From the NCBI GenBank assembly GCA_964567045.1, contig CAZMLE010000018.1, positions 1 through 61,374 on the forward strand: DNA of 61,374 nt, in the 5' to 3' direction. Positions within the stretch are counted from its first letter, which is position 1; each line of letters begins with the position of its first letter. Under the pieces are notes generated by a model. That model had not been told where the DNA came from. It did not search any database and saw only the letters and a list, made by a program, of their open reading frames with translations. Both the position numbers and the translations under genes were made by a program. Below are positions 17,049 to 26,401 of this stretch, in pieces. Source of the DNA: JAFNGF01 sp964567045 (GTDB lineage: Bacteria > Planctomycetota > Phycisphaerae > Sedimentisphaerales > Anaerobacaceae).

Positions 17049-19771
17049 TCACTATGAGTCTTCAACAACGTAAGATTGGACCGTTAATATTTCTTTGCTT
17101 GAGCGTCGTGACGCCTGCAGTCGCCGGTGAGAACTGGCTGCAATTCAAATACGACTGCCAGCATTCGGGCAACGTGCCCGATAGAAGAGTGACGACGCCT
17201 CTTGGATTGGTTGGCGTGGTTCCGTTGACAGACGCCATCTTTACCGCGCCGGTAGTGGCAGACGGACGCATTTATGTCGTGGATGGTGCCGGCGTAGCAT
17301 TTTGTATCGATGCGGAAACGCTGGATGTCCTATGGAAGTTCCAGACTCGCGGGGGCAAAGCCAACTGCAATAACGTGTCATCTCCGGCAATTGCAGGACG
17401 CTACCTGCACTTCGGGACAATGGCAGGGGGCTATTACGTTCTTGATGCGTCTGGTGGAACCGTTGTCAAAGAGATTGTCTGCGGTGAGCCTATATTTAGC
17501 AGCCCTGTAGTAGCCAACGACCGCGTTTACTTTGCCACGCTCGGCTCAAAAGTCTATGCTCTTGAGCCTGACGGCACGATTTGCTGGGTCTGGGATTTCG
17601 TCAAAGAGATTCTGGGCATAACCTTCAATCGCTGGAGCGGCGAGGATTGGTGCAAGTTCAAAAAAGGACGCGTGACCTGGCAAGATCAATTCTGTTGCTC
17701 AACGGATATCGCGGCGGGCGGCAAAATATTGGTCGTTCCTGCCGGTGGCTCGGCTGTTTGCCTGGAAGATATGGGTAGTAACGCCCAGCTTCGCGGCATG
17801 GCTGCGGTCCCGGCGTACGCAGGCTCAGAAAACCCGGCTACCTTCGGGGTAAGCTTAGGCCAAGATGGCGCAATCTACCGGCAATGGCATCGCCGGGACA
17901 ACACCGGACGCGTGGAAATAATTCGGCTGCGGGACAACAAAAGCCAGACGGATTATGTCGCTAACACGCAGACAGAGATAAATCGGCCAGGTTTACTGAG
18001 CTTCTGCTCAGTGAGTGTTCGCGGGCAGGATGTTTACAGGTGCCGGCCCGAAGAGGGCTTTGGTTTCTGCAGACATTCTCCCGGCAAGCCAACCCAATAT
18101 CTGGGCGGCTATCCCTCCATCGCCTCGCCCATTCTTCTACGTGATAGCGCAGTATATGGCGGCCTGGACGGAAACCTTTACGTTGTGCCGCTATCCGGCA
18201 ATGGCGAGGGTTCCCGCTCCGCGGGGTCCCAAGCGTGGTCGTTTAAGACCGCCTTCGGCAAGGCAATCTCTGCACCGGTTGCTGTCTGTGATGGCCGGAT
18301 ATATTTCGGCTGTGAGGATGGTTACCTGTACGTCCTTGCACCGGAAGGTAAAGCACCGCTGCCAATAGAAGACCTTCAACTGCACAAGATACGCAGTCCA
18401 CTGACCAGCAAACTTACCGACCCAAAGTACGACTGGTTCACCAATTACGGCGACCTAGCAAGCACAAATTCAAACGATCAGGGCATAAGCCCGCCGTTTA
18501 AGATCAAATGGATTCGCCGGTATGAAGGGACGTTCAAACATCTTCCCGTATGCGGTGGCGGCAGAATGTACACGCACACTGCAGAAGGCCAAATCTTTGC
18601 CGTCGAGCAGGAAACAGGGCGCCTATTATGGCGGCGATATTGGCCGGGCGTGCACATCTCTTTTACCTGCCCGATTTACCATAACGAGCGTCTGCTTGTT
18701 CCCCAGGCGGGAATGAAGAAATCCGCTATGCGCTGCCTGGATGCGGCGACAGGGCAATTGCTGTGGGAGGCTCCTTTTACCGGCTCACCCAGCTGGAGCC
18801 GGCAGCAGCCTCCAATCGTATGCAAGAACCTTGCCATCTATATCTTTGGCGCCGGAAGCTACGCCCCGCAGGGCACAGAAAAGGCCTACGTTCACAAGGG
18901 CGAACCGGTAAAAGCACCGGATGGGGCTGAGATAATGAGCTGGATTTATGGCCACGATAATCCTTACTATCCCAAAGACCACAAACCGCTGGTGCGAGCG
19001 TGGGACATAGATACGGGCAAGGAGGTTTGGACAGTAGATTTTTCGCAGTTTGGCTGCGGCGGAAACGACGCCGGTTTGTGCTTGATGGATGACACGCTTT
19101 ACTACTCCTGCTTTTTCGGCTACGCGGCCCGGACTAAAGAAGGCTCGCCTGGTGCAAAAGGTCTTACCGCCGCTATTGAGTCGGCCACCGGACGAGTCAT
19201 TTGGCTGGCAACCCAATACTATGTCACCGCCGGCACTACTATCTCTGCACAGAACGGGCGTCTGTACCTGGGCGGCTATAACCCACCTAACGACAAAACG
19301 CAGAACCGCTATGTGTGGTGCCTGGATGCCAAAGACGGTTCTTTAATCTGGCAATCCGAACCAGTCGCAAAAGCCGTCAACGTAGTCACGGTGGGCCAGA
19401 ATTTCCTATTCACTCACGCCTCCACCGGCAAGCCAAGTTATCTAATAGATAAGGCTACCGGCAAAATCCTGTCTACCTTCGACTATGGCTATGCCTGCAC
19501 ACGATTCACTTTGTCGGAGCCCTATCTGCTCGGTGCCAACATGGATGTGATTGACACGTCTCAACCCCCCCATAGTGATGGGGGGGTTAAACGCTTAACC
19601 CCGGCATCACTATGCCGGGGTCTTGTGTCCTCAGGCCCATGCGTGGATGTGCGGGAGTGCGTCGGGGCGGTCGTCTCGAATGGGCGGATTTTCTATACGT
19701 CCCAGGGAAGCGGCCTGCAGCTCTGCCAGGTATGTGGAACCGAGACCGCATCAATGTCCGAGCCCGATTAG
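17045..19771 (+). CDS. Large exported PQQ-like double propeller
   Basis: 908 residues with a signal peptide (about 10-26) and two consecutive PQQ-like propellers (about 30-445 and 475-860). Blade motifs include VVADGRIYVVDG, GRIYFGCEDGYLYVLAPEG, GQIFAVEQETGRLLW and GRLYLGGYNPP. A WLQFKYDCQHSGNVPD start is typical of this family. Between about 839 and 860 the reading frame passes through a double-hairpin repeat (19563-19621) without a stop, adding residues such as HSDGGVKRLTPASLCRG; a Cys-rich tail follows. The start overlaps the end of the beta-helix gene. Substrate and cofactor are unknown. Confidence 0.8.
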   Translation: MITMSLQQRKIGPLIFLCLSVVTPAVAGENWLQFKYDCQHSGNVPDRRVTTPLGLVGVVPLTDAIFTAPVVADGRIYVVDGAGVAFCIDAETLDVLWKFQTRGGKANCNNVSSPAIAGRYLHFGTMAGGYYVLDASGGTVVKEIVCGEPIFSSPVVANDRVYFATLGSKVYALEPDGTICWVWDFVKEILGITFNRWSGEDWCKFKKGRVTWQDQFCCSTDIAAGGKILVVPAGGSAVCLEDMGSNAQLRGMAAVPAYAGSENPATFGVSLGQDGAIYRQWHRRDNTGRVEIIRLRDNKSQTDYVANTQTEINRPGLLSFCSVSVRGQDVYRCRPEEGFGFCRHSPGKPTQYLGGYPSIASPILLRDSAVYGGLDGNLYVVPLSGNGEGSRSAGSQAWSFKTAFGKAISAPVAVCDGRIYFGCEDGYLYVLAPEGKAPLPIEDLQLHKIRSPLTSKLTDPKYDWFTNYGDLASTNSNDQGISPPFKIKWIRRYEGTFKHLPVCGGGRMYTHTAEGQIFAVEQETGRLLWRRYWPGVHISFTCPIYHNERLLVPQAGMKKSAMRCLDAATGQLLWEAPFTGSPSWSRQQPPIVCKNLAIYIFGAGSYAPQGTEKAYVHKGEPVKAPDGAEIMSWIYGHDNPYYPKDHKPLVRAWDIDTGKEVWTVDFSQFGCGGNDAGLCLMDDTLYYSCFFGYAARTKEGSPGAKGLTAAIESATGRVIWLATQYYVTAGTTISAQNGRLYLGGYNPPNDKTQNRYVWCLDAKDGSLIWQSEPVAKAVNVVTVGQNFLFTHASTGKPSYLIDKATGKILSTFDYGYACTRFTLSEPYLLGANMDVIDTSQPPHSDGGVKRLTPASLCRGLVSSGPCVDVRECVGAVVSNGRIFYTSQGSGLQLCQVCGTETASMSEPD
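19563..19621. repeat. Double-hairpin repeat inside a gene, copy 1
   Basis: Hairpin one is CCCCCCATAGTGATGGGGGG, followed by TTAA(A)CGCTTAA and hairpin two CCCCGGCATCACTATGCCGGGG read from 19599. Copy 2 is at 22847-22905. Here it is translated in frame near the end of the PQQ propeller. Confidence 0.85.
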
Positions 19772-19941
19772 CCCTGCGACCACGTCGCAGGGTTTGAAAG
19801 ACGACCCTGCCATGTGATGGCAGGGTTAACCGCGCAGGTCGGTCAGGCCGCCAGATTTTACTAAAAATTTACCTGTTTGGCTGTCAACTGATGGGCTACG
19901 ATGGGCGTCTATACCAGCAGATAGAACATGTAGCAGATAGG

Positions 19942-19967
19942 TATGCAGAAACCTGCATACCCTACAG
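19942..19967. repeat. REP-like hairpin ending CCCTAC
   Basis: GGTATGCAG-aaac-CTGCATACC followed by CTAC. It sits in the 19772-19991 gap between genes, together with hairpins CCCTGCGACC...GTCGCAGGG (19770-19790) and ACCCTGCCATGTGATGGCAGGG. No gene is visible in the gap. Confidence 0.7.
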
Positions 19968-19991
19968 AGCCGATTTTTAGGAGACTCAATT

Positions 19992-21140
19992 ATGAGCCAT
20001 AAAAGAATGACGTTAGCGGCAATGGCCTTGTTGCTTGTTGGCAGCGGAATCGTTCAGGCAAGGATCAGATTAGTGGCGCTGCCGGAGCGGGCGGCGACGG
20101 TGATTCGGCTGGATAATCCGCAGGCAACACTAATCGAAGAAGAGCGGGTGCTGACCCTGCAGAAAGGCCTTAATCAGGTGGACTTTTCCTGGAAGGGAGT
20201 CAGCATCGATGAGGACTCGATTCGGCTAAAAGCGCTGGACCATCCGGATAAGGTAACGCTTTTAAGCGTAAGTTATCCGCCAGGCGAAGCGGCCTTAGTC
20301 TGGGAGATCAGCAGCGATAGCGACTACGCTGAGGCGGTGCGGATCAGCTATCTACTTAGTAATATCGACCGGCTGATTACCTACAAGGCGGTAGCGGATA
20401 AGAAGGAAACCGCTGTTGATTTGCAGAGCTTTTTAGTGCTGCGGAACTTCTCAGGCGAGGATTTTGCACGGGCGAGGGTTCTTTTGGATTATGGGCAGCC
20501 GTTTGAGCAGGGCATCTCCCACGAAGAGACCAAGCAGATGCTTTTCCTAAAGGCGGATAAAGTGCCCATCGTTAAGGTCTGGACGTTCGATGCAGCAAGA
20601 CTTCCCTGGGACCCGGAGAAGCTTGAGAATAAGAATGTGGGCATTCCGGTAAGCTACCGGATTGTAAATGACCCCAATAGCGGGCTGGGCAAGTTTGCCT
20701 TATGGGGCGGTAAGGCCAGGCTCTTTCAGGATGATGGTCACGGCAGCACGATCTTTTTAGGTGAGGATGTAACGGCTGTTGTGCCGGTTGGCCAGAAGAT
20801 GGAGCTTTATATCGGTGATAGCAGGGATATTGTAGTTACTCAGCGAAAGATGAAGGATGCCCAGATTGATCAGCAGAAGAACAACGATGACAGGGTTGTC
20901 CTTTACAATACCGATGAGGAGATTGTCGCCAAGATAGAGAATTTCAAGGATAGCCCTGCGGTGCTTACGATGATTCAGCACATTCCCGGCGAGTGGGATA
21001 TGGAGCAGTGCAATATGAACTATGTCAAGAAGGATGCCGGCACGTTGGAGTTTGAGATAAAGCTGCCGGCTCGCACGGAGTCTGGTCCTGCGGTGACGGA
21101 GCTTAAGATGCACTATCATCGGCGTAATGTAAGGCCGTGA
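19992..21140 (+). CDS. Exported DUF4139-type protein
   Basis: 382 residues with a signal peptide (about 7-22, cut near IVQA). The body follows the DUF4139 pattern: an N-terminal TLIEEERVLTLQKGLNQVDF, a central beta domain, and a closing DRVVLYNTDEEIVAKIENFK ... LEFEIKLPA. It is paralogous to the next gene, and both start with an export signal and the same opening motif. Relatives are secreted or periplasmic proteins without proven function. The start follows TAGGAG. The 99-nt gap to the next gene suggests co-transcription. Confidence 0.8.
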   Translation: MSHKRMTLAAMALLLVGSGIVQARIRLVALPERAATVIRLDNPQATLIEEERVLTLQKGLNQVDFSWKGVSIDEDSIRLKALDHPDKVTLLSVSYPPGEAALVWEISSDSDYAEAVRISYLLSNIDRLITYKAVADKKETAVDLQSFLVLRNFSGEDFARARVLLDYGQPFEQGISHEETKQMLFLKADKVPIVKVWTFDAARLPWDPEKLENKNVGIPVSYRIVNDPNSGLGKFALWGGKARLFQDDGHGSTIFLGEDVTAVVPVGQKMELYIGDSRDIVVTQRKMKDAQIDQQKNNDDRVVLYNTDEEIVAKIENFKDSPAVLTMIQHIPGEWDMEQCNMNYVKKDAGTLEFEIKLPARTESGPAVTELKMHYHRRNVRP

Positions 21141-21239
21141 CAAAACAGGAGTGGCAGAAGACAGAGGACGGACGACAGAGGCAGCGACAGAGCCCTGAGC
21201 GTGAGCGAGGGGCGGAAGAAAGAATACAGGAGCGGCAAA

Positions 21240-22610
21240 ATGAGACGCATAATGTTTAACATACTCATAATCGTTGCGGTGGCATCTATCAGCCAGGCCA
21301 AGGTTGATTTAGTGACACTTCCATCGCGCGATACGGTTCAGCTTACGATTTATAACTCAGCGGATATGACATTAGTGCGGGAAAGCAGGGCACTGACCTT
21401 AAAGCAGGGCAAAAACGCCTTACAGTTTTCCTGGGCCAATACACTGATTGATCCTACCAGTTTGGAGATGCTGCCGAAAGGCGATGCAGATAAGATTGAC
21501 ATAGCTGAGCTGGTCTATCCGCCCAGGGTACAGAATTTAGGTTTGTGGAACATCGAGAGCAAATTAAGCGGCAAAGTGCCGGTAGAGATTACATACCTTA
21601 CGAGCGGGCTAACGTGGCGGGCGTTTTATATGGGAACACTCTCGCAGGATGAAAAGGCGATGCGCCTGCAAGGCTATGTCAGAGTCGCCAACAATAGCGG
21701 CGAGGACTACGAAAACGCCCAGACCCGCCTTATTGTCGGCAAGGTGCACATACTCGATGAGATCGCTGAGCTTGCCCGCAGACAATATCCTTATGGCAGA
21801 CCAGGCGAAATCGTGGTTGAAGAGGACCGTTTAGCAGGAAGGCAACTGGCAAGACGGGCGAAAGTGGCACTTGCTGAATTGGCTCCTGCTCCGGCAGCGC
21901 CTGCGGCACCGAAGGAAATCAAGAAGGAAGGTCTGAGCGAGTACTTCTTGTACACGATTGAGGGTACGGAGACGGTTCCTACCGGCTGGTCGAAAAGGCT
22001 GCAAAGTTTTGACGTCAGTGAAGTGCCGGTAGTGAACCTATATAAATATGAGGAGGAAAGATACGGACAAAATGTGGTCCGGTTCCTTAGCTTCAAGAAT
22101 GACAAAGAGCACAAGCTCGGCGAAACGCCCATCCCTGGCGGGACATTGAAGGTTTATAGAACCGCTGATGATAAGGGACATTTATCTTACACGGGCCAAT
22201 CTGCGTTTAAGTACATTCCCGTGGATGATGATGTTGAGCTTAATCTTGGTCCGGTAGCTAATGTTGTTGTTGAGCCGACGCTGATGGACTATAAGACGGC
22301 CAACTACCGGCTCGACAGGAACCGCAATATCTCCGGCTGGGACGAGATTACCACGGTCAAGGTGGAGGTTAAGAACACGCGGGATATTGCGGTCAAGGTG
22401 GAGATTCAGCGTAATTTTGACAGTTCGTCCTGGACGCTTAAGGAAAGCGGCGATTTTGATAAGTTTGAGAAGGTGGACCTGGATACGGTCAAGTTCACAT
22501 CGGAGCTTAAGCCACGTTCAGTAAGGAATTTCAGCTACATTTTGACGAGCTATCGCGGCATAAGGGCCGAAGAAGTCACCCGGCAACTTCGCCTTCAAGA
22601 CCGAAAATAG
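21240..22610 (+). CDS. Exported DUF4139 protein
   Basis: 456 residues with signal peptide MRRIMFNILIIVAVASISQA. It shows VTLPSRDTVQLTIYNSADMT, SRALTLKQGKNALQFSWANT, SKLSGKVPVEITYLTSGLTW and closing ELKPRSVRNFSYIL, matching DUF4139 / MuiA-related proteins. The start at 21240 follows AGGAG; the earlier frame start lies in the GACAGAGG-type repeat (21150-21220). An Ala/Pro-rich linker lies at about 205-225. It is a tandem paralogue of the previous gene. Confidence 0.85.
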   Translation: MRRIMFNILIIVAVASISQAKVDLVTLPSRDTVQLTIYNSADMTLVRESRALTLKQGKNALQFSWANTLIDPTSLEMLPKGDADKIDIAELVYPPRVQNLGLWNIESKLSGKVPVEITYLTSGLTWRAFYMGTLSQDEKAMRLQGYVRVANNSGEDYENAQTRLIVGKVHILDEIAELARRQYPYGRPGEIVVEEDRLAGRQLARRAKVALAELAPAPAAPAAPKEIKKEGLSEYFLYTIEGTETVPTGWSKRLQSFDVSEVPVVNLYKYEEERYGQNVVRFLSFKNDKEHKLGETPIPGGTLKVYRTADDKGHLSYTGQSAFKYIPVDDDVELNLGPVANVVVEPTLMDYKTANYRLDRNRNISGWDEITTVKVEVKNTRDIAVKVEIQRNFDSSSWTLKESGDFDKFEKVDLDTVKFTSELKPRSVRNFSYILTSYRGIRAEEVTRQLRLQDRK

Positions 22611-22649
22611 TAACCGTGGTAGATAAGCAGCAGTGCATCTTTGAATAAT

Positions 22650-22823
22650 TTAGCCACCGGATTTATCGTCTGGCAGACTTTGCACATGCAGTTCCGATCC
22701 GCGCGCAGGCGGGGACCCGCGTGGTGGGCAAATTGCATGTATCAGGGCAACCGCCACCCAAACGCCGCTGGCAATAACCGCAAGGGCTGAGATTACTATC
22801 AGAACCAGCAAAAGCACTCCCAT
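22650..22823 (-). CDS. 57-residue single-helix membrane protein, partner of the symporter
   Basis: Starts three bases after the symporter stop, with GGAG eight bases upstream of the ATG. The N-terminal half (GVLLLVLIVISALAVIASGV...) is one membrane helix; the C-terminal half is Pro/Arg-rich and short. Some sodium/solute symporters carry a small membrane partner, so an accessory subunit is possible. Its end lies inside an ATTTAGCC repeat word. I recognise no family. Confidence 0.6.
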   Translation of the reverse strand: MGVLLLVLIVISALAVIASGVWVAVALIHAICPPRGSPPARGSELHVQSLPDDKSGG

Positions 22824-22826
22824 CGT

Positions 22827-24272
22827 TTACGCTCCATCCCAAGGGAAACCCCCCCATGGTGATGGGGGGGTTAACCGGTTAACCCCGGCATCACTATGCC
22901 GGGGTTTGCCCAACCAGTGTCCTAAAGCATACGCCAATAGTGCCGAGCCGAGAGCCGGAATAATGGCAGGGACATTAATCAATGTGGGTAAGACAAACTG
23001 AAATATTACGGCAACACACGTTCCGACTCCCATAGATAGAATTCCGGCAAGAGGACGAGGAGCCTTCAGCCATAAACCGAGAATAAGAGCCGGCAGAATC
23101 GCTGGAGCCCAGATACTGTAACAGACCAACAAGCCCTCTATCACGCTTGGCACAAATACCGCCGCGGCAGCGGCGACACCGGCAATAATAATTGTCGAAT
23201 AGCGGCCAGCCTTGAGCGCAAGGGCGTCCGGCAACTTCGAAAACCTGCGAATGATGTCTTGCGTGAACACCACCGCCCCGGCGTTGAGCAGCGAATCAAG
23301 GCTCGACAGCACTATCGAAACCAGCGCCACCAACAAGAGGGCATACCCGGCGTGGGGCATTATTGATCCCGTAAAACTTAGAAGCACGTAGTCTTGTTTG
23401 GTATCTTTGGCAACAACGGTCCTGGCAATGATTCCGATCGCTATCATCACGGTGAACCACAGAGTGCTGAAAATACCCGCCAGGATAAAGCCGTTACGTG
23501 AGACTTTAGTTGTCTTGGAGGCAAGGGCAAGGTTTGCATAAGGAGGTATGAGCGTCTCGCCGAGCAGAAATGCCGCAACAAAGCCGATTATCTGTATAGT
23601 GGGCGTCGAACTGAACCCTTCTGCTGTGGCAGCAAATGCCTCCTGGGAAAAAGATGCTGCACCACCCTGGAAATGGAATAGTAGCGCATACAACAAAGTC
23701 ACAGGCAGAAGTAAGGCAAACAACACGAAATGAAAGGCATCGGTAATAACGCTCGCCCGCAATCCTCCGAATGTCGTGTAAGACGCTGTGACGACCGCAA
23801 CGACACTCACAGACAGCCATCGCGGCAGCCCAAATATGTCGTTCAGGACCACGCTCCCGGCGCTAATCATTACTGCCGAGAAAGACGTGCATAGGACCAC
23901 GGATATAACGCCGGCAAGAATCTGGCACTTGCGGTCGTACTTTTGGCCGATCGCATCTCCCAAGGTGTAGCAGTTTTTCAACTGCCTTAGTTTCGGGGCA
24001 ACAAGTAACCCGACAAAGATGTTCTGGACGGCGTAAGCCAATCCAACTGCCAAAAAAAGAAAACCACTTTTGAATCCCCTTCCGACAAAGCCAATCGAGA
24101 AACCTGGCCCTATGTAGTCCGCAGCGATACTGCCAAATATCAGTGCCAATGGCAGCTCCCGCTTAGCTACGGAGAATTCCTCATACTCGCGGGCGGCCCG
24201 GGCGCGGATAGCGACAAACGCCAGCAGAACCACGTACAGAGCAATAGCAGCGCCAGATAAGACCGTATCCAC
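22827..24272 (-). CDS. Sodium:solute symporter (SSS family)
   Basis: 481 residues with about 13 predicted membrane helices. Typical features are the Asn-terminal start, EEFSVAKRELPLALIFGS, AADYIGPGFSIGFVGRGFKSG, YTLGDAIGQKYDRK, TFGGLRASVITDAFH and SLDSLLNAGAVVFTQDI. It couples solute uptake to Na+; the solute (sugar, amino acid or other) cannot be told. The start is GTG with an AGGA site. The last 20 or so residues after GHWLGKP come from a double-hairpin repeat (22847-22905), so the natural C-terminus was replaced or extended. A 57-residue membrane protein follows. Confidence 0.9.
   Translation of the reverse strand: MDTVLSGAAIALYVVLLAFVAIRARAAREYEEFSVAKRELPLALIFGSIAADYIGPGFSIGFVGRGFKSGFLFLAVGLAYAVQNIFVGLLVAPKLRQLKNCYTLGDAIGQKYDRKCQILAGVISVVLCTSFSAVMISAGSVVLNDIFGLPRWLSVSVVAVVTASYTTFGGLRASVITDAFHFVLFALLLPVTLLYALLFHFQGGAASFSQEAFAATAEGFSSTPTIQIIGFVAAFLLGETLIPPYANLALASKTTKVSRNGFILAGIFSTLWFTVMIAIGIIARTVVAKDTKQDYVLLSFTGSIMPHAGYALLLVALVSIVLSSLDSLLNAGAVVFTQDIIRRFSKLPDALALKAGRYSTIIIAGVAAAAAVFVPSVIEGLLVCYSIWAPAILPALILGLWLKAPRPLAGILSMGVGTCVAVIFQFVLPTLINVPAIIPALGSALLAYALGHWLGKPRHSDAGVNRLTPPSPWGGFPWDGA
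22847..22905. repeat. Double-hairpin repeat inside a gene, copy 2
   Basis: CCCCCCATGGTGATGGGGGG, then TTAACCGGTTAA, then CCCCGGCATCACTATGCCGGGG (from 22883). It matches 19563-19621 closely. It codes for the C-terminal end of the symporter, in the opposite orientation to copy 1, again without an in-frame stop before the gene's end. Confidence 0.85.
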
Positions 24273-24339
24273 GCTTTCGATCCTGTTCGTATTTTATCTT
24301 GTCCGTGCTAAGGCTGGTTTGGACGGCAGTTCACAGAGT

Positions 24340-25419
24340 CTATTCGGGTCTATCCTGGAACACTTCCTCTTGCAATTCGTTGATCGTCGCATCTAATTCA
24401 GACTCAGTACGGATCCATCCAAATCTCGCATCTACAAGAAAGGTCTGGTACCATTGAATCAAATTCTTGGCAAAGTCTTCATCTTTACAGTAGATACCGA
24501 AGGATATTTCTCCTGCATGCGATCCAGCTTTTCGAGGCATGTGGGCGAAGGCAAGAAGAACTGCGGTCTTGGTTAACAAGAACTCTAAATCGGAAACCTT
24601 ACTATTGTAGATCCGGAGTCTGCCTGATTTGACTGCCTCCGGATATTTGCGGAAAAAGTGGTGGGCAGCATTGCAGAAGCCCGGCACGCTGAGATTCATT
24701 GCGCGGTGAACTATTACGTCCGGGTAATCTTCTATAATTTCAAACAACGTGCTAAGATAGTCCTCCATAGGCTGCCTCTCTCCTTCAAACAGCATACACG
24801 TCCACAGTTCGCCGTAGCCTGTGGCGTCAAGCTGGTCCTGGAGCATTTTCTTAGCAACATTGTAGGTTTCTCTTCGGCTGCCCAAAACTTTCAACTGGCG
24901 TTCGGTTAAGATCTTCGCCCAAGGTGGCAGGTCTTTGGGAAGCGAATCGGGCGGACAAACACCAAGCCGAGTTAAGAGCCTCAGGAACTGCTTTTCTGCG
25001 GAACCATAGAATCTTCTGCCAACGACGCTGCCTACGTTGCCGTTGCACTCCATCCCGAACTGCTTGTGGTAGCCGAACGAGAGGCGGTGCACATCATAGT
25101 GCTCGCCTTTCAATGCTTTTTCCAATTCGACAATGAGGCCGACGGCTTGCTTTTCGGGTGCGCTATCAATTGATAGATGAACATCCGGACACAACACGAT
25201 CGGTCTTTTGCCTATCAACTGCGAAAGATACGCAAGCTCCTGGACGGCTTCCTGTAGCTCTTCTCGCCCGTCATACAGTTCGGCGCATACGAAGGCAACC
25301 AGCACGTTGGAGAAAGCGACTTTGTGCTGCCGGGGCTGTATGGTCGCAGGATCTATCCGTGATGAAGGTTCCTTGTCCTCAAAATAGCATGAGGAACACT
25401 GATAGCAATCCAAGATCAT
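24340..25419 (-). CDS. Protein with archaeal-type Thr-tRNA editing-like domain
   Basis: 359 residues. Residues about 36-135 align by eye with the N-terminal editing domain of archaeal threonyl-tRNA synthetase: VLVAFVCAE, IVLCPDVHLS (PFAHLS in archaea) and FGYHKQFGMECNGN (FGYYKAFKISCKGH). His81 and Lys119 match active-site residues of that domain. There is no aminoacylation domain; residues 140-359 are unassigned, with VIVHRAMNLSVPGFCNAAHHF and a closing part faintly like PLD-type regulatory domains. The start at 25419 overlaps the previous stop (ATGA). It is third in an operon with an ECF sigma factor, so a role in sensing or hydrolysing mischarged tRNA, or binding a related ligand, is conceivable but unproven. 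Confidence 0.65.
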   Translation of the reverse strand: MILDCYQCSSCYFEDKEPSSRIDPATIQPRQHKVAFSNVLVAFVCAELYDGREELQEAVQELAYLSQLIGKRPIVLCPDVHLSIDSAPEKQAVGLIVELEKALKGEHYDVHRLSFGYHKQFGMECNGNVGSVVGRRFYGSAEKQFLRLLTRLGVCPPDSLPKDLPPWAKILTERQLKVLGSRRETYNVAKKMLQDQLDATGYGELWTCMLFEGERQPMEDYLSTLFEIIEDYPDVIVHRAMNLSVPGFCNAAHHFFRKYPEAVKSGRLRIYNSKVSDLEFLLTKTAVLLAFAHMPRKAGSHAGEISFGIYCKDEDFAKNLIQWYQTFLVDARFGWIRTESELDATINELQEEVFQDRPE

Positions 25420-25769
25420 AGCAGGTCCTCGGCCCAGGTTTGAGCCTGCGTTGCCAGCTTTGAACCCCGACTCCTGTCGGGGCTGCGTTTTACCGGCGAC
25501 GATGCTCTGGCTTTTTTCAATCGACACGCAATCGCCGCATTGACGCGCGAGATAAACAGGCCCACGTCGGGGGTAACAGCCTTGTCGGCGAACCCGACAC
25601 TATTAAGAATCCGGGTGACCTCCGTGGCCTGCCAAAACTCTGCCGAAGAAGCGATCTTGTCTGCTTCCTCACGGGTCAGCGACTTCAAAAACTCCGGCAT
25701 ACAGCCATCTCGCAGAGCACCTGCGTAATCGATGAGCAATTCTTGAATTTCTCGGTTTGTTTGAGGCAT
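25416..25769 (-). CDS. Hypothetical 117-residue protein between sigma factor and editing-domain gene
   Basis: No recognised family, no membrane helix. Helical N-terminal half (NREIQELLIDYAGALRDGC, TREEADKIASSAEFWQATEV). Residues about 93-103 (VKRSPDRSRGS) derive from a hairpin repeat CCCCGACTCCTGTCGGGG at about 25464-25481. A ribosome-binding site AGGAG precedes the start, and the stop overlaps the next start. Position beside an ECF sigma factor would fit a soluble regulator, but there is no anti-sigma signature. Confidence 0.65.
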   Translation of the reverse strand: MPQTNREIQELLIDYAGALRDGCMPEFLKSLTREEADKIASSAEFWQATEVTRILNSVGFADKAVTPDVGLFISRVNAAIACRLKKARASSPVKRSPDRSRGSKLATQAQTWAEDLL

Positions 25770-25821
25770 TGTTCGTTACTCCTATAGTCCCCGCCCCCTG
25801 CTTCCGCAGGGGCAGCGGGAG

Positions 25822-26394
25822 TCAATCTTCGCGACAGCAATCAGATAGCATTTTCTTGAGCTTGAGTATGGTCCGAAACTCCAGCATCTTGACTGCCCCG
25901 ACCGTGGTCTTAAGCTCATTAGCAATTGCCCTATTGGACATTCCTTCCATCCAGAGTTCTATAGCCCTTCGCTCTCGGGCCTTTAGCCGGCCCAGCATCC
26001 GGCGAAGAACCTGCCCAAGCTCCGCCTGAGACATCATCTCCAGAATACTCAAATCCGGCGCAACAAGGTTCATCAAGTCTCGTTGCGACAAATACGAACT
26101 GCGATTTATCCTCTTGTACACTTCTCTGAGGTGCTTGCGCATATAGTATAGATACACGTTTCGCAAGAGGTCTTTTTCATCAGTAACGTTGCGCAAGTGA
26201 CCTGGGTCCTGCCATATATCTGCGTAAACATCTTCCAATACATCCTCACACTCGACCTCATTACCGAGGTAACGATACAAGCACCTGATAAAGATTCCAA
26301 AGGTGGCTCGCACAAAAGGCTCCATCGCTCGCCGGCGATGTTCCAAATCCGGGTCTGCCAGGCCTTTCAGGGCGTTGCGAAGCCGTTTATCCAT
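25822..26394 (-). CDS. ECF-like RNA polymerase sigma factor
   Basis: 190 residues. Region 2 is visible in FIRCLYRYLGNEVECEDVLEDVYADIW and the following basic helix; region 4 in ARERRAIELWMEGMSNRAIANELKTTVGAVKMLEFR, a helix-turn-helix. There is no region 1 or 3, as in extracytoplasmic-function sigma factors. The ATG at 26394 lies seven bases after a TATAAT box (26402-26407) with no ribosome-binding site, so the transcript is predicted to be leaderless. It heads an operon with the 117-residue protein and the editing-domain-like protein. Confidence 0.85.
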   Translation of the reverse strand: MDKRLRNALKGLADPDLEHRRRAMEPFVRATFGIFIRCLYRYLGNEVECEDVLEDVYADIWQDPGHLRNVTDEKDLLRNVYLYYMRKHLREVYKRINRSSYLSQRDLMNLVAPDLSILEMMSQAELGQVLRRMLGRLKARERRAIELWMEGMSNRAIANELKTTVGAVKMLEFRTILKLKKMLSDCCRED

Positions 26395-26401
26395 ACTTAA
26401 A

